64,000 bases of DNA. Source: Nansenia antarctica (taxonomy: Eukaryota > Chordata > Actinopteri > Argentiniformes > Microstomatidae). The DNA is taken from positions 25,018,343 to 25,082,342 of the forward strand of contig OZ022351.1 of NCBI GenBank assembly GCA_963989245.1, written 5' to 3'. Position numbers and translations under genes: made by a program. Below are positions 35,901 to 45,490 of this stretch, one piece after another; position 1 is the stretch's first letter, and the number at the start of each line of letters is the position of its first letter. The notes below the pieces were generated by a model. It saw only the letters and a list, made by a program, of their open reading frames with translations. It searched no databases and had not been told where the DNA came from.

Positions 35901-36386
35901 TCCCGGAAGTTGGCGTCGAGGTACATCGGCCCCTACGTCATCGACCGGGTCATCAACCCCGCTGCCATCCGGCTGGTCCTCCCTCACTCCCTCCGTCGGA
36001 TCCACCCGGTGTTCCACGTCTCCCGGGTTAAGCCCCATGTCGCCAGCGACCTGATGCCACCAGCCCCTGCACCGCCCCCTCCTCAGTTGGTGGATGGCCA
36101 CCCCCAGTGGGCGGTAAGGAGGCTCCTCAGGGCTCGTCGCTGTGGCCGGGGTTTCCAGTACCTGGTGGACTGGGAAGGATATGGCCCAGAGGAACGGAGC
36201 TGGATTCCCCGGTCCCAGATCATGTCCCCAGTCCTCCTCAGGGACTTCTATCGGGCCCACCCGGAGGCTCCGGGCCGGTCGCCAGGAGGCTCCCCCTCGG
36301 GGGGGGGTCCTGTTACGGCTGGGCCGTCACACACGCCCTCCCCCGCCCCCACAACCCGAGCACAGCGTGCTCTCCGCCGCAGGTGA
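32940..36386 (+). CDS. pol: Pol polyprotein: PR-RT-RH-IN-chromodomain
   Basis: Open frame after a TGA at 32937, in the -1 frame relative to gag; the first conventional residue count here is from 32991 (1,131 residues). No AUG is suitably placed, so expression by -1 frameshifting (or another recoding route) within 32940-32994 is inferred. Protease DSGAD at 34-38. Reverse transcriptase about 190-410, with YLDD at 349-352. RNase H about 490-615, with D498, E540 and D567. Integrase zinc finger H679/H686/C716/C719 and catalytic D749, D809, E845 (D,D35E). GPY/F-like module near 980-1016. Chromodomain about 1040-1090 containing YLVDWEGYG. The last 25 codons lie inside the 3' LTR. All catalytic residues are present. 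Confidence 0.95.
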   Translation, partial: HLPVPIKRAGSPEGGIRVSRLSQSPPTTSPARFSVTLSWQGQNLTVEAIIDSGADENFMDAQLARSAAVPLVALETPLSVSALDGHSLGPLTHRSTPLSLTVSGNHVEEIRFYILKTPQSPLILGRPWLELHIPHVSYGEGRILSWSTACYARCLRAAHTPTSPLRPPPAPPDLSSIPEVYHDLGEAFSKERARTLPPHRPYDCAVELRPGNKLPVSRLYNLAPPEKAAMDTYISDCLAEGLIRPSHSPVAAGFFFVKKKDGTLRPCIDYRELNAITVRNTYPLPLMSSNFEPLLGATIFTKLDLRNAYHLVRIREGDEWKTAFKTPRGHYEYLVMPFGLTNAPSVFQALMNDVLRDMLDIFVVPYLDDILVFSRNPEEHVQHVRLVLQRLLENRLFIKAEKCSFHTHSVEFLGLIVEGGLTRPDPKKTRAVVEWGQPTTRKQLQSFLGFANFYRRFIRDFSRVAAPLTALTSPLRQFTWTPAASAAFSDLKRLFTSAPVLINPDPSRPFIVEVDASDTGVGGVLSQRSEDQTVHPCAFYSRRYTSAEANYDIGNRELLAVVEAFHEWRHWLEGAEHPFTVWSDHKNLTYIKSARRLNSRQARWALFLGRFNFHLTFRPGSLNAKADSLSRLHAAEEEPTTPDTIVPSSRVVGVVTLEIEAVVRAAQRTQPDPRPGSPGRLFVPDAVRTKVMQWGHASRFACHPGALRTLSFLRRRFWWSTMAANVREFVSACPTCARSKASHRPPSGLLRPLPVPGRPWSHLAMDFVTGLPPSLGNTVILTIVDRFSKSVRLVALAKLPTSAETAELLTTHVFRLYGLPQDVVSDRGPQFTSKVWQAFCSGIGATTSLSSGYHPQTNGQAERANQSLESALRCMSSLHPSSWSKDLPWVEYSLNAMVNEATGRSPFECSLGYQPPLLSTQEGEASVPSVQAHLLRCRRVWTSVRSALLRATARTTRSANRRRTPAPVYQVGQRVWLSTADLPLNVPSRKLASRYIGPYVIDRVINPAAIRLVLPHSLRRIHPVFHVSRVKPHVASDLMPPAPAPPPPQLVDGHPQWAVRRLLRARRCGRGFQYLVDWEGYGPEERSWIPRSQIMSPVLLRDFYRAHPEAPGRSPGGSPSGGGPVTAGPSHTPSPAPTTRAQRALRRR
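36299..36307 (+). promoter_or_regulatory. polypurine tract
   Basis: A run of nine G, followed by TCC and then the 3' LTR at 36311. The position fits the plus-strand primer of an LTR retrotransposon. It lies inside the pol reading frame (SGGGP). Confidence 0.65.
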
Positions 36387-36824
36387 AGCTCGTTCCCGGT
36401 GATTGGAGGGTTATCCAGCCACAGTCAAACCCACACACCTGTCTCCACTCCCCAATCAACCCTCTGGCTACATCTACCCTGGACTCCCTTCAATCACCGT
36501 CAGTTCTTCCCTAAGAATGACCTGGCAAGTATCCGCTGTGATTAGTTATGAACTTTGCTCTTGTGCCTATTCTTATGATTCGTTGATATCTTGTGTACTG
36601 GCCTACCGTGGAGACTTACCCTGCTTTCCTGTTCCTCCACAGCCTATGCCAACCACTACCGCCATCCCGCCAGGTTGAAACCCCCAGCCCGCCAGGCTGA
36701 AACCTCCGGACTCATCATCTGTGTTTCCACCCACCTGCACTGTAAATAAATACCCTACGGGGCTAACACTATATTCTGCCTCCGGTGTCGTGTCCTTGAG
36801 CTCCCTCGCCCCCGTGTCACAACA
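36311..36824 (+). repeat. 3' LTR, 514 bp
   Basis: Identical by eye to 31389-31902 over all 514 positions. It contains the pol stop codon (TGA at 36384-36386) in its U3 part. Confidence 0.97.
36745..36750 (+). terminator. AATAAA polyadenylation signal in 3' LTR
   Basis: Same TGTAAATAAATACC context as in the 5' LTR. Expected to end the genomic transcript just downstream, near CTAACACTATATTC. Confidence 0.7.
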
Positions 36825-36830
36825 ATAAGC

Positions 36831-37123
36831 TATATTTTAATGCTGTAAAAAACTGTCTCTGTCAGGGGTTGTCGGTGCTGGCGCTACGGGGTGCTGTTTT
36901 CAAGGTCAGAATCTTTTCAGCGAACTTGACCTGCTCATCGTCAAGGAAACACATTTCTTTTACCTCTACTCCACCCACCTGAGATAGGAACTCCAGCGCT
37001 GTGGAAAATAACCTTACCTTTTCTCGAATTTCTAGAGGCGGACATAATGGGTGTGTCCATTGAAAGAGAGTTGCGATATAACATATCACATTTTATGGCT
37101 CAGTTCAGTCTTCTGGGGGTCGG
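36831..37123. other. right flank of the retrotransposon
   Basis: A minus-strand ORF at 36862-37089 has no recognised domain. No other signal. Confidence 0.4.
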
Positions 37124-37828
37124 TGTTACGGTTGGAGTCGCCGTTTCCTTGGCGGCTTCTTGGTGTCTCCCTCTGGCGGCCCCTGGTGGCCCTGGGACAT
37201 TCCTACACTCCCTGGTCCTCTCCTCGTTATGGACTTATCCTTGCCACCTGTCTATTTATGTCTTCACTTCCCAGCACTCCCTGCTGGGTGATTTCTTTGT
37301 CAGTTCTATGTAAGTGTGTGTTCCTGGTTTGTTGTGCCTTGCACAGGCAGCAGGGAGCTTCTCCAGTGGGGGTTCTGGGTAGACCTTTGTACAGGAGAGT
37401 GAAGTCTGTTTTGTCCCATCTACAGAATTGGCCTCGGAAGAAAAATGAGAAACAGTGAACTACGTAAAACGACAGGGTGATTGGACATGGCAACCATATT
37501 GATAAGAAGAAGAAGATGGAGATGGTTAGGACCATGTATTAATAAGGAAACCATCTGATGACATGAGCAAAGTGGCACTGCGTTGGACACCCAGAGGGGA
37601 AAACGCAAAAGAGGGAGGGGCCCAAAACAACCCGGAGGCGAACCATCGAAGGAGAAATGAAGGAGAGAGGATACAGCCGGAACAGCATTGAGAAGAAGAA
37701 AGCAAACAATTGGAGTGGAGATCCTTGGCCTTGCCCTATGTGCCACTCGACGCAACAAGGACTAGGTAAGTAAGTACAGAATTGCACCAGTTTTGAGCAG
37801 CGTTCTCTCTGTGGGGGTTCTGTTTAGT

Positions 37829-38495
37829 TGTATGAATGAATGAATGAATGAATGGTCTTTATTGTCATTGATATAGTACAGGTACCAAACAACGACATTT
37901 GGGAGGGGGGGCTCCCCTGGTGCTAGGAAAAAAAAACTAAAAACAAGAAGGGAAAAGAGCTGGTTTACATAAATAAAGGCTATGTACACTATCCACTATA
38001 CTATACTATACAAATAAAACACTGTGCTGTACTCTATGCTATGCTATACCTATTCTAACATTTCCTATTCTCTGAACCTTATGTACCCTAGGGTTGTCAT
38101 ATTGCACATAGTGTTATTGCACATTCATTTAAAGTGTCGCAGTTTGCAGGTTTGAAATGTACACAGTTGTGTTTCAGTATTACACTTGATTTCAATCTAG
38201 TAGCTGCCATCAATTTGTCTAGATTGTCCAGGGCCTAGAACCTAGGTCTTTGCTGTGTTCAGGGCCTGGATGGCCCTGGGGTAGAAGCTGAGCTTCAGTC
38301 TGTTTGTCCTTGCGAACATGGTCCTGAACCGCCTGTTCGAGGGCAGCCGAGCAAAGTGTTCGTACCCAGGGTGGGATGGGTCTCTGGAGATCTTGGAGGC
38401 CTTCCTGAGGCAGCGTGTGTTGTACAGCTCTTCCAGAGAGGGGAGGGGGGCGCCGGTGATCTTCTGGGCCGATCTCACGACTCTGTAGCGCAGGA
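37829..38495 (-). mobile_element. 5'-truncated LINE, longest copy in the window
   Basis: Minus strand. The (TGAA)n tail at 37830-37852 is followed by the same 3' UTR as the other copies (GGTCTTTATTGTCATTGATA, CAGGTACCAAACAACGACA, CCCTAGGGTTGTCATATTGC). Coding sequence for the ORF2 C terminus lies at 38242-38495. Confidence 0.8.
38242..38495 (-). pseudogene. LINE ORF2 C-terminal fragment
   Basis: About 80 codons including AQKITGAPLPSLEELYNTRC, DPSHPGYEHFARLPS and TNRLKLSFYPRAIQALN. This is the conserved post-RT C-terminal region of fish L2/CR1/Rex-like LINEs. The endonuclease and RT domains are absent because of 5' truncation, so it is non-functional. Confidence 0.75.
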
Positions 38496-38640
38496 AGATA
38501 TGATATGTCTTCCCGTGGCTTTCTGTTCTAGTTTCCTGTTCTAGTAAAGAGTCCTTAGTTGTGCCAACCGCTGCCTGCTGTCATCTCTCTGTCCTGCCAC
38601 CGCACCTGGGTCCACTACACACACCTCCCTCCCCGTCACA

Positions 38641-40541
38641 GGTGGGTGGCTACTGTAACTATCCAAACAGCCAATCATCATTAACCGTTTGATCCAAAAT
38701 GTCCTGAGTGACCTTGTAGAAAATAGCCCACCAGGTCAAAACACCTCTTCATTCACGGTTGAAGCACCGAGGCTTGAAGTATACATTTGTGCGCTGCATT
38801 CCACCTTCTACGGTAATAGGCAGTCAGTCAGAATAACACGGTGCCTTAAATGTCAACGCTTACCTTGGTAATGACCAGCCTCAGACTAAAATTAATGGAT
38901 CCTCATGCTCCCGTACGCAGCAATGTGTCTTCCACCTGTCAGAACCTGAGACCTTATGAACTGCACACTCACACACACACACACACACACTCACACACAC
39001 ACTCACACTCACTCACTCACTCACACACACACGCACGCACTTCTCTGTCTATCTCTCCCTCTTATGCACACACGCACGTACACCCTTCACCGTACTCACC
39101 TCCTCTCTCGTCTTATCTGTGAAAGTCAATGAAACGTATGACCACAATATTAATTCATGCTTTTGATTTGGCGGGCTCACAGGAGAGAGAGTCAGTCAAG
39201 TCTGAAAAGGGGAGATTAAAAGATCCACTCTGGAGTGCTGAGTGTGCTGCCCTGGAAACCTTGTAGTGACCTTTATGGTGAACTTTGACCTCTGTTTAGT
39301 ATACAGCATCATGCACAGACACATGCGCACGCACGCACGCGCACACACGCACACACATGCACACACACGCACACACACTCAAATTTCCCATTGTCCTCCT
39401 CCCAGGTCATATCTCATAAAATAATATGTTTTTCGTCTTTGTTATATGTTTCGTAATGGTTTCTTGTATACGTTTTGTGTGGACCCCAGGACGAGTAGCT
39501 GATGCTTTGTGTTGCATCAGCTAACGGGGGGGGGGTCGTAATAAATCAAATCAAATCAAATCCCGTACGCCTGTATGTTTTCCCCCCTCGTCAGGCAGCA
39601 CATGCTGATTGTGTTCAGTGCACGTGTGTGTTCAGTGCACACGGTGTGTGTTCACGGGTCATTGGGAAAATGCGGCATATGCCCTCAGCTCCTCCGTGAT
39701 TGATCCCTGATAAGCAAATAAAATGTTAATGGAATGGTAATGAAATGGCTAATTGTGGATTCGGCGCAACCATGCGAAACATTTATCAGCTCCAACGACA
39801 TACTGTGTTACATCCTATGGGGGAGAGGGGAAAAAAGAGGGAAAAAAGCAGACCGACAATGACAACAACTATTATGCATGCATAGCGGTTGACTTCGTAG
39901 CTAGCGTCTAGACCAGGTGACATTCTTGTGGCTCCTCTTTGGCTCTCTTAACACACTTATTATGGTTGGACTGTCGGACAGAGGGACTTGAATCGTCTGG
40001 CTGGAGGCGATTTCAACTCCAAAAAGGAGCCCTGCCTGTCTGCTGCAGCAGAGGCAGACACAGAGGTCAGGGTAAGACAGAGTCAAGCCGCGCCTGTCTT
40101 CATCTCTCTGCCTGTGAGCCCAGTGTGGTTCCGGGACCCGTGGCTAGCGGACGTATCCCTTGTGGGTCAGCCTTTGCCGTGGAAGATATTTCGGAGCAAC
40201 TGGGCCCTTTGTAGTGGAAAGTGAGCGACAGAGGGGAGGAAGGGATGGAAAGGAAATGAGGGAGAGGGGGAAGAGGTCTGTACAGTTGTGGTCTGTGCTA
40301 TTGAAATGATGCAATATTATGCATTTAGTCATGGCAACAATGACATTTGATTTCTACAGGTGCTGGGATTATTTCATTCTATTTTAGGCTGTACTTTTAT
40401 TTGAACTTGTCGTAACCCAAACTTGCGAACTGGGGACCAAACAGCGTTTTCAAACAGCAGTCAAATGTATACAGTTGTGTACAACCTCTTATTACATATC
40501 AGTAAAACTGACGTCTTTCTCTCAGTTCATGCAGTCTGTGG
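38641..40541. other. non-coding stretch with CA microsatellites
   Basis: Interrupted (CA)n lies at about 38966-39040 and 39318-39381. A segment at 40044-40135 resembles 42098-42182 (shared CAGACACAGAGG and CTCTGCCTGTGAGCCCAGTG). No gene recognised. Confidence 0.5.
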
Positions 40542-40592
<51 letters not shown>

Positions 40593-40601
40593 GTCTCTCT
40601 C

Positions 40602-40654
<53 letters not shown>

Positions 40655-40715
40655 GTCTCTCTCTCTCTCTCTCTCATGTCTCTCTCTCTGTCTCTCTCTC
40701 TGTCTCCCTCTCATA

Positions 40716-40798
<83 letters not shown>

Positions 40799-40818
40799 GT
40801 CTCCCTCTCATATCTCTC
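40542..40818. repeat. (CT)n microsatellite, interrupted
   Basis: About 275 bp of CT dinucleotides broken by TCTG and by two CTCATATCTCTG-like units, suggesting internal duplication of a larger block. Confidence 0.95.
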
Positions 40819-40977
40819 TCAGACTCAGATAGGAGGCGTTGGGCAGCAGATAATACATCTCTCCAGACAGACAGATGTGTTTATGGCACAAACACCCGCT
40901 GCCCAAATAACCTCCTTTTATTGCTACGGCTCCCACCTGAACCATGATGGGCTCTAAACAAGCCCCCCAAAAGTATG

Positions 40978-41826
40978 GCCTCCCCCCAACACAACACAAC
41001 ACAACACCTCCCCCCAACACAACACAACACCTCCCCCCAACACAACACAACACCTCCCCCCAACACAACACAACACAACACAACACCTCCCCCCAACACA
41101 ACACAACACCTCCCCCCAACACAACACAACACAACACAACACCTCCCCCCAACACAACACAACACCTCCCCCCAACACAACACAACACCTCCCCCCAACA
41201 CAACACAACACCTCCCCCCAACACAACACAACACAACACCTCCCCCAACACAACACAACACCTCCCCCCAACACAACACAACACAACACAACACCTCCCC
41301 CCAACACAACACAACACAACACCTCCCCCCAACACAACACAACACCTCCCCCCAACACAACACAACACAACACCTCCCCCTAACACAACACAACACCTCC
41401 CCCCAACACAACACAACACAACACCTCCCCCTAACACAACACAACACCTCCCCCTAACACAACACCACAACACAACACAACACAACACAACACAACACCT
41501 CCCCCTAACACAACACAACACCTCCCCCCAACACAACACAACACAACACAACACAACACAACACAACACCTCCCCCTAACACAACACAACACAACACAAC
41601 ACAACACAACACCTCCCCCCAACACAACACAACACCTCCCCCAACACAACACAACACAACACCTCCCCCTAACACAACACAACACCTCCCCCCAACACAA
41701 CACAACACCTCCCCCCAACACAACACAACACAGCACCTCCCCCCAACACAACACAACACAACACAACACCTCCCCCCAACACAACACAACACCTCCCCCC
41801 AACACAACACCTCACCTCCCCCAACA
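40978..41826. repeat. compound minisatellite, CTCCCCCC + (AACAC)n
   Basis: About 850 bp. The basic unit is 23 bp: CTCCCCCC followed by three AACAC pentamers. Other units carry 4-8 pentamers (28, 33 bp and longer), and variants have CTCCCCCT or one C fewer. Length changes in steps of 5 bp show nested pentamer slippage inside a minisatellite. The complementary strand is G-rich with regularly spaced G6 tracts. Very long ORFs on both strands result only from the absence of stop codons in the repeat. Confidence 0.97.
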
Positions 41827-41838
41827 CAGATGTATGTG

Positions 41839-41915
41839 CAAATAATAATAATAATAATAATAATAATATAATAATAATAATACACTTTTATTGTATAGCA
41901 CCTTTCCTACAAACG
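41839..41915 (-). mobile_element. (AAT)n-tailed LINE/SINE 3' fragment
   Basis: An (AAT)n run of about 42 bp followed by CACTTTTATTGTATAGCACC and TTTCCTACAAACGTTGCAGC, the common minus-strand 3' end of fish LINEs with a trinucleotide tail. Only the end is present. Confidence 0.55.
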
Positions 41916-41949
41916 TTGCAGCTGGAAAATGTAAAGTGTAAAAGTGAAG

Positions 41950-42422
41950 CCAGCCATGCCTGAAGGTAAACACAGAGGTGACGTAGGTAAATGACATCTG
42001 GATATCGGGCACCTTTATTTAGTCGATAGCAGGCCCATACCCCCAACCCCTTAATACAGTCAAGAACAGCACATCACACATCCTCTTTAAACAGGAGAGG
42101 CAGAGACAGACACAGAGGCCTGGTAAACTGGAATACAGCCTGGGGCTGTCTTTATCGCTCTGCCTGTGAGCCCAGTGTGGTTCTGCTCCCTGCGGAACCA
42201 CCGATAGGCTCTGTCAAGACCCAACAATCTTGGCCTCCCTCCTCCTAAAACAATGTCAGATCTATTGGCAAAGTTAAAGCTGCCATGCCTGGGTAGGGAC
42301 AGAGGTGACATGGGTAAATTAGTTCTGGGTGTTGGGGATCTTTGCTTAGTCGATAGCAGGCCCATACCAACCACCCCTTTATCGTCAGTCAAGAACAACA
42401 CATCACACATCCTATTCAAACA
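41950..42422. repeat. pair of imperfect ~140-bp direct repeats
   Basis: 41950-42093 and 42278-42422 share GCCATGCCTG, TTAGTCGATAGCAGGCCCAT and CACATCACACATCCT in the same order, with many substitutions. The ~185-bp spacer includes the CTCTGCCTGTGAGCCCAGTG segment also found near 40107. Family unknown. Confidence 0.65.
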
Positions 42423-42825
42423 GCCACCCAAAGTAATAAACTGCGAAAGATAATGCCCCCTGTAGATTGTGCTTGGCAAATACCCTGCTTATCGAGAACT
42501 GAGCAAGAGGCGTTCCATTTTTGAATGACTAAACGTCGCCAAGGGAACCATGCAGGTCGTGGATAGATAAGTTCTTGTCACCTTTCTTGTCTTACATTTT
42601 GCAGCGGCAGATACCATTTTTTGTCTTGTATTAAAAGTCTGAACAATCTTCTTCTAAAATCTGGAGCTTTTTATGGATAGAAATATTTTTTCATGGTCAA
42701 ATTATCTTTGGATTTTGTGTAGTCAAATGATTTGCTTTCCAGCTTAACTCAACTAGAAACGACTGTTGTTGTTGTTGTTTTGTTCATTAATCAACACAAT
42801 TTTATTCCATGATATTTAGTTTCTA

Positions 42826-43066
42826 AAAAGCCACATTTCGCGTTGTTGAAAATCAATGACACATCAACAAGTACTGTTATAGTTAACAAGGTAGCAGTGG
42901 GGATTACTCACTGAATCCGTTGCGTTGCAGTATTTTGGTTTGAGTAGCGAGTTTGTGTTGTGATTCTCAACAACGTTGACATGTATTTCTGTGTTTTCTA
43001 AATAAAAAAGATAGATTTTGATTGGTTGTCGACATGCGGACCAAAAACACTAGAACGTGTCACATG
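42826..43066 (+). mobile_element. GTGAC foldback MITE, copy 4
   Basis: Interior CGCGTTGTTGAAAATCAATG, GTAGCAGTGGGGATTACTCA and TGATTCTCAACAACGTTGAC as in the other copies. The right end reads ATGCGGACCAAAAACACTAG then AACGTGTCAC, homologous to the copy 1 terminus. The left end and part of the interior (including CTAACACAGCTTG) are deleted. Confidence 0.65.
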
Positions 43067-43885
43067 TGTGGGCCTGGCAGGACTGTGAGTGTGTGTGGCA
43101 TGGGAGGAACACGGAGATGATGGTAAGTCAGAGTGTCAGCCAGTGAAATGACTCGGCTTAGTGGCTCCAATTGTTTAGCAAAGACCTTTTCAAGCCTCTC
43201 TCTCGCTGATAGACAGGGTTCATTCACTATCGGAAATGGCTAATCCATCCCCACCAAGAATCCAATCTCCCAAATAAAGGCTGCTTAACCTACTTAAAGA
43301 CTTGTTGGAAAATGTAATAGGAATATGATTTAAGGAGCAATTTGCTGCATTGAAATCGGCATTAATTTTCATTTTCTCATGGCTCTCGTCTCAACTTTAT
43401 AGTACTAATTACGCCTATTACTGTGTCATTTACTGAAAAAGGGAGCCAAGAGAAAGAGCTCCCTCCCTACTGAAATAGAAAATCCCACAATTTGCTTAGT
43501 AATGAAGAAAGTTGTCTGTTTCAGTGACCCCCCCCCCACACACACCACCACCACCACCACCACCACCACCACCATCACTCAATGGCTTTAATTTGGCTTT
43601 GAGACAATGCATTTTGGAGAGAAAGACAGAGACACAGACAGAGAGAAAGAGAGAGAGGGGGGGGGGGGGGGTTATACATATGTTTGATAAAGATAAGTGA
43701 CGTCCTATGCTGTGGTCTATAATGAGATCTCGCAGTACTAAGATGTATGCGGGCGGCTCTGGTGTGGTGCTCACTGGGGGAAATGGCTGTTGAAGGGGCT
43801 GTGGAGGGAAGCACTTCATCATGTCTAATTGCTGCCTTGTACACACTGATCCCCACAGGTCCCGACTCTTCGGCAGTCACAGAGG

Positions 43886-43947
<62 letters not shown>

Positions 43948-44053
43948 CTCCTCCTCTCTCCATTGCCCCCTCTTCAACATCATTTCCTGTTTAACAACGC
44001 TCAGCAAAACAATGTGCTGGTAGTTCATGTTTTTGATCAATCAAGACAAAAAA
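43067..44053. other. non-coding stretch with simple repeats
   Basis: (CCA)n at about 43543-43575, poly-G at 43658-43671, and (CT)n at 43889-43945. ORFs across these are repeat-driven. No gene recognised. Confidence 0.5.
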
Positions 44054-44054
44054 C

Positions 44055-44097
<43 letters not shown>

Positions 44098-44100
44098 GTT
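44054..44100. repeat. (TTA)n microsatellite
   Basis: About 14 TTA triplets. Confidence 0.95.
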
Positions 44101-44534
44101 AGAATTAAATAATATCTGTAACAAAGTTACTAAATAATACTGTATATGAACACCAACATTGTTTTGAAAATGCCTGAAACATTTTGTCTCAAATCTGTCT
44201 CTAATATGAAGATGTTGAAATGAAGACTTTGCAGGAAACACATACAAAAATGATGTAATACTATGTTGCGTAGGCATAAAAACAAAACACGCATCCTTAC
44301 AGATCATTTAGATGCCATCAGTTAAGGTAAGCTGTGTTTGTGACACTGATTATCTTGAATAACACTGCTAATCAGTGGAATTGTGCTACGGAAAAGTTGG
44401 CATGTTTTTGCAGCTGTATATATTTATGTTTCATCAATTACTGATTTGTTTAATCAGTAGCATAATGCTGCGTTACTGACTCATCATCAGTGTGGAAGCA
44501 ATGAGTACCGCATGCCTATGCAGTGATGTTATCA

Positions 44535-44632
44535 CAAGAGTGTGTGTTTGTGTGTGTGTGTGTGTATGTGTGTGTTTGTGTGCGTGTGTCTGCCTGTCTG
44601 CCTGCCTGTCTGCCTGTCTGTCTGTCTGTATA
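44535..44632. repeat. (GT)n then (GTCTGCCT)n microsatellite
   Basis: TG dinucleotides with T interruptions, changing to CTGTCTGCCTGCC-type repeats. Confidence 0.9.
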
Positions 44633-44758
44633 TTGTGAAAACAAAGTTACAGTACCGTGCCAGTCCTAAGCAAGATGACTGGAAGACTTGTAAAACCTTG
44701 AGCAGCCAGCACCAAAGAGTAGGGCACATTGGTACAGATCTAAACTAACAGTAAACAA

Positions 44759-45310
44759 TAGGGATGCACTGATACCACTTTTTTTCAGACCAAGTACAAG
44801 TACTTATATTTGGGTACTTGCCGATACCAAGTACCGATACCGAGTACTTAATAATAACATTATAGTTCTAACATGCTTTATTTAAATCAGCTGTTCCTCA
44901 CTTTATGAATGTAGAAATTAAATATGTGACAGGGTCTGGTGTTTTGGTCTTCAAGCCGGCAAGGATTTTTCTTACAGATTATATAAAGTGCAGATTATAA
45001 ACTTTCAAATGATGTGACATACATTGAAATCTTGAAATAGTTTGTTAGCTAGTAGCTAACAAAAAAACATTGCTACGTAACTATCTAACTGCATGTTTAG
45101 CACATCACAACATGCTGATAGACTATGAACATGCTAAAAACACATGACTACACAACTAGACCACACGGCCCTTGCTTTTGAACAGTCGTTTGTTTACAAG
45201 CCATGTATCACTAACACTCACCCGAGTACAAAGCAGGATGGCAGATGATACAGTGAATCAAAAACAAGCTGACTTCGCTGACAAATTCTAAAGTATTTAG
45301 TGATCCTAAA
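44759..45310. mobile_element. hAT-like element end inserted in a tandem array
   Basis: TAGGGATGCACTGATACCAC and the following GTACTTG..CCGATACCAAGTACCGATACC pattern match the start of widespread fish hAT-type non-autonomous elements. A matching right TIR is not seen by 45310, so the element is truncated or ends earlier. It separates two blocks of the same degenerate tandem repeat. Confidence 0.4.
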
Positions 45311-45490
45311 ACTGTTTCACAGATCTAAACCAGCAGTAAACAAGGATGGTCACATTGGCGAGGATCTAAACCAACAGCAAACAAGGATGGCCATATTGGC
45401 AAACCGCAAACCCACTGCAAAGGAGGATGAGCCCTGGCGCACACTCAAATCAGCACCAAAGAGGATGGTCACATTGGCACACTTACTACA
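45311..45490. repeat. degenerate ~41-bp tandem array
   Basis: About four units each built as ATCTAAACCAGCAGTAAACA, then AGGATGGTCACATTGGC. A further unit lies at 44705-44757 (CAGCACCAAAGAGTAGGGCA, CATTGGTACAGATCTAAACT), beyond the hAT-like insertion. ORFs through the array reflect its periodicity. Confidence 0.65.

Larger units (their letters stand above)
31383..36830 (+). mobile_element. intact sushi-type Ty3/gypsy LTR retrotransposon
   Basis: The element proper is 31389-36824 (5,436 bp), bounded by the direct repeat ATAAGC at 31383-31388 and 36825-36830. Because a C precedes both LTR starts, the duplication could be read as 5 bp (ATAAG). The two 514-bp LTRs begin TGTTACGG, end CACAACA, and show no difference by eye. 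Gag and pol are uninterrupted. Self-priming PBS, CCHC gag, YLDD reverse transcriptase, D,D35E integrase and a chromodomain place it in the Tf1/sushi chromovirus group of Metaviridae, the group from which mammalian PEG10/RTL genes are thought to derive. No envelope gene. Identical LTRs indicate very recent insertion. Confidence 0.95.
37124..38640 (+). mobile_element. probable gypsy solo LTR split by a LINE
   Basis: The left edge TGTTACGGTTGGAGTCG at 37124 shares the TGTTACGG start of the intact element's LTR. The right edge CCCCGTCACA at 38640 resembles an LTR terminus. GGTCGG and GGTGGG flank it, 5 of 6 bases alike. The body (LTR-like U3/R features such as CTTGTTGTGCC and repeated GTTCTAG) is interrupted at 37829-38495 by a minus-strand LINE. 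No internal gag/pol, hence solo. Subfamily differs from the intact element. Confidence 0.4.

Noticed and set aside
36107..36514. 135-codon ORF after the chromodomain, as a possible third gene or envelope
   Set aside because: It overlaps pol in another frame and runs into the LTR; there is no signal peptide or transmembrane segment, so no env gene is claimed.
40808..41885. Very long ORFs on both strands (up to 253 codons) of Cys/Val/Gly or Pro/Thr/Gln repeats
   Set aside because: They arise because the CTCCCCCC/AACAC minisatellite contains no stop codons in several frames; no gene signal beyond periodicity.
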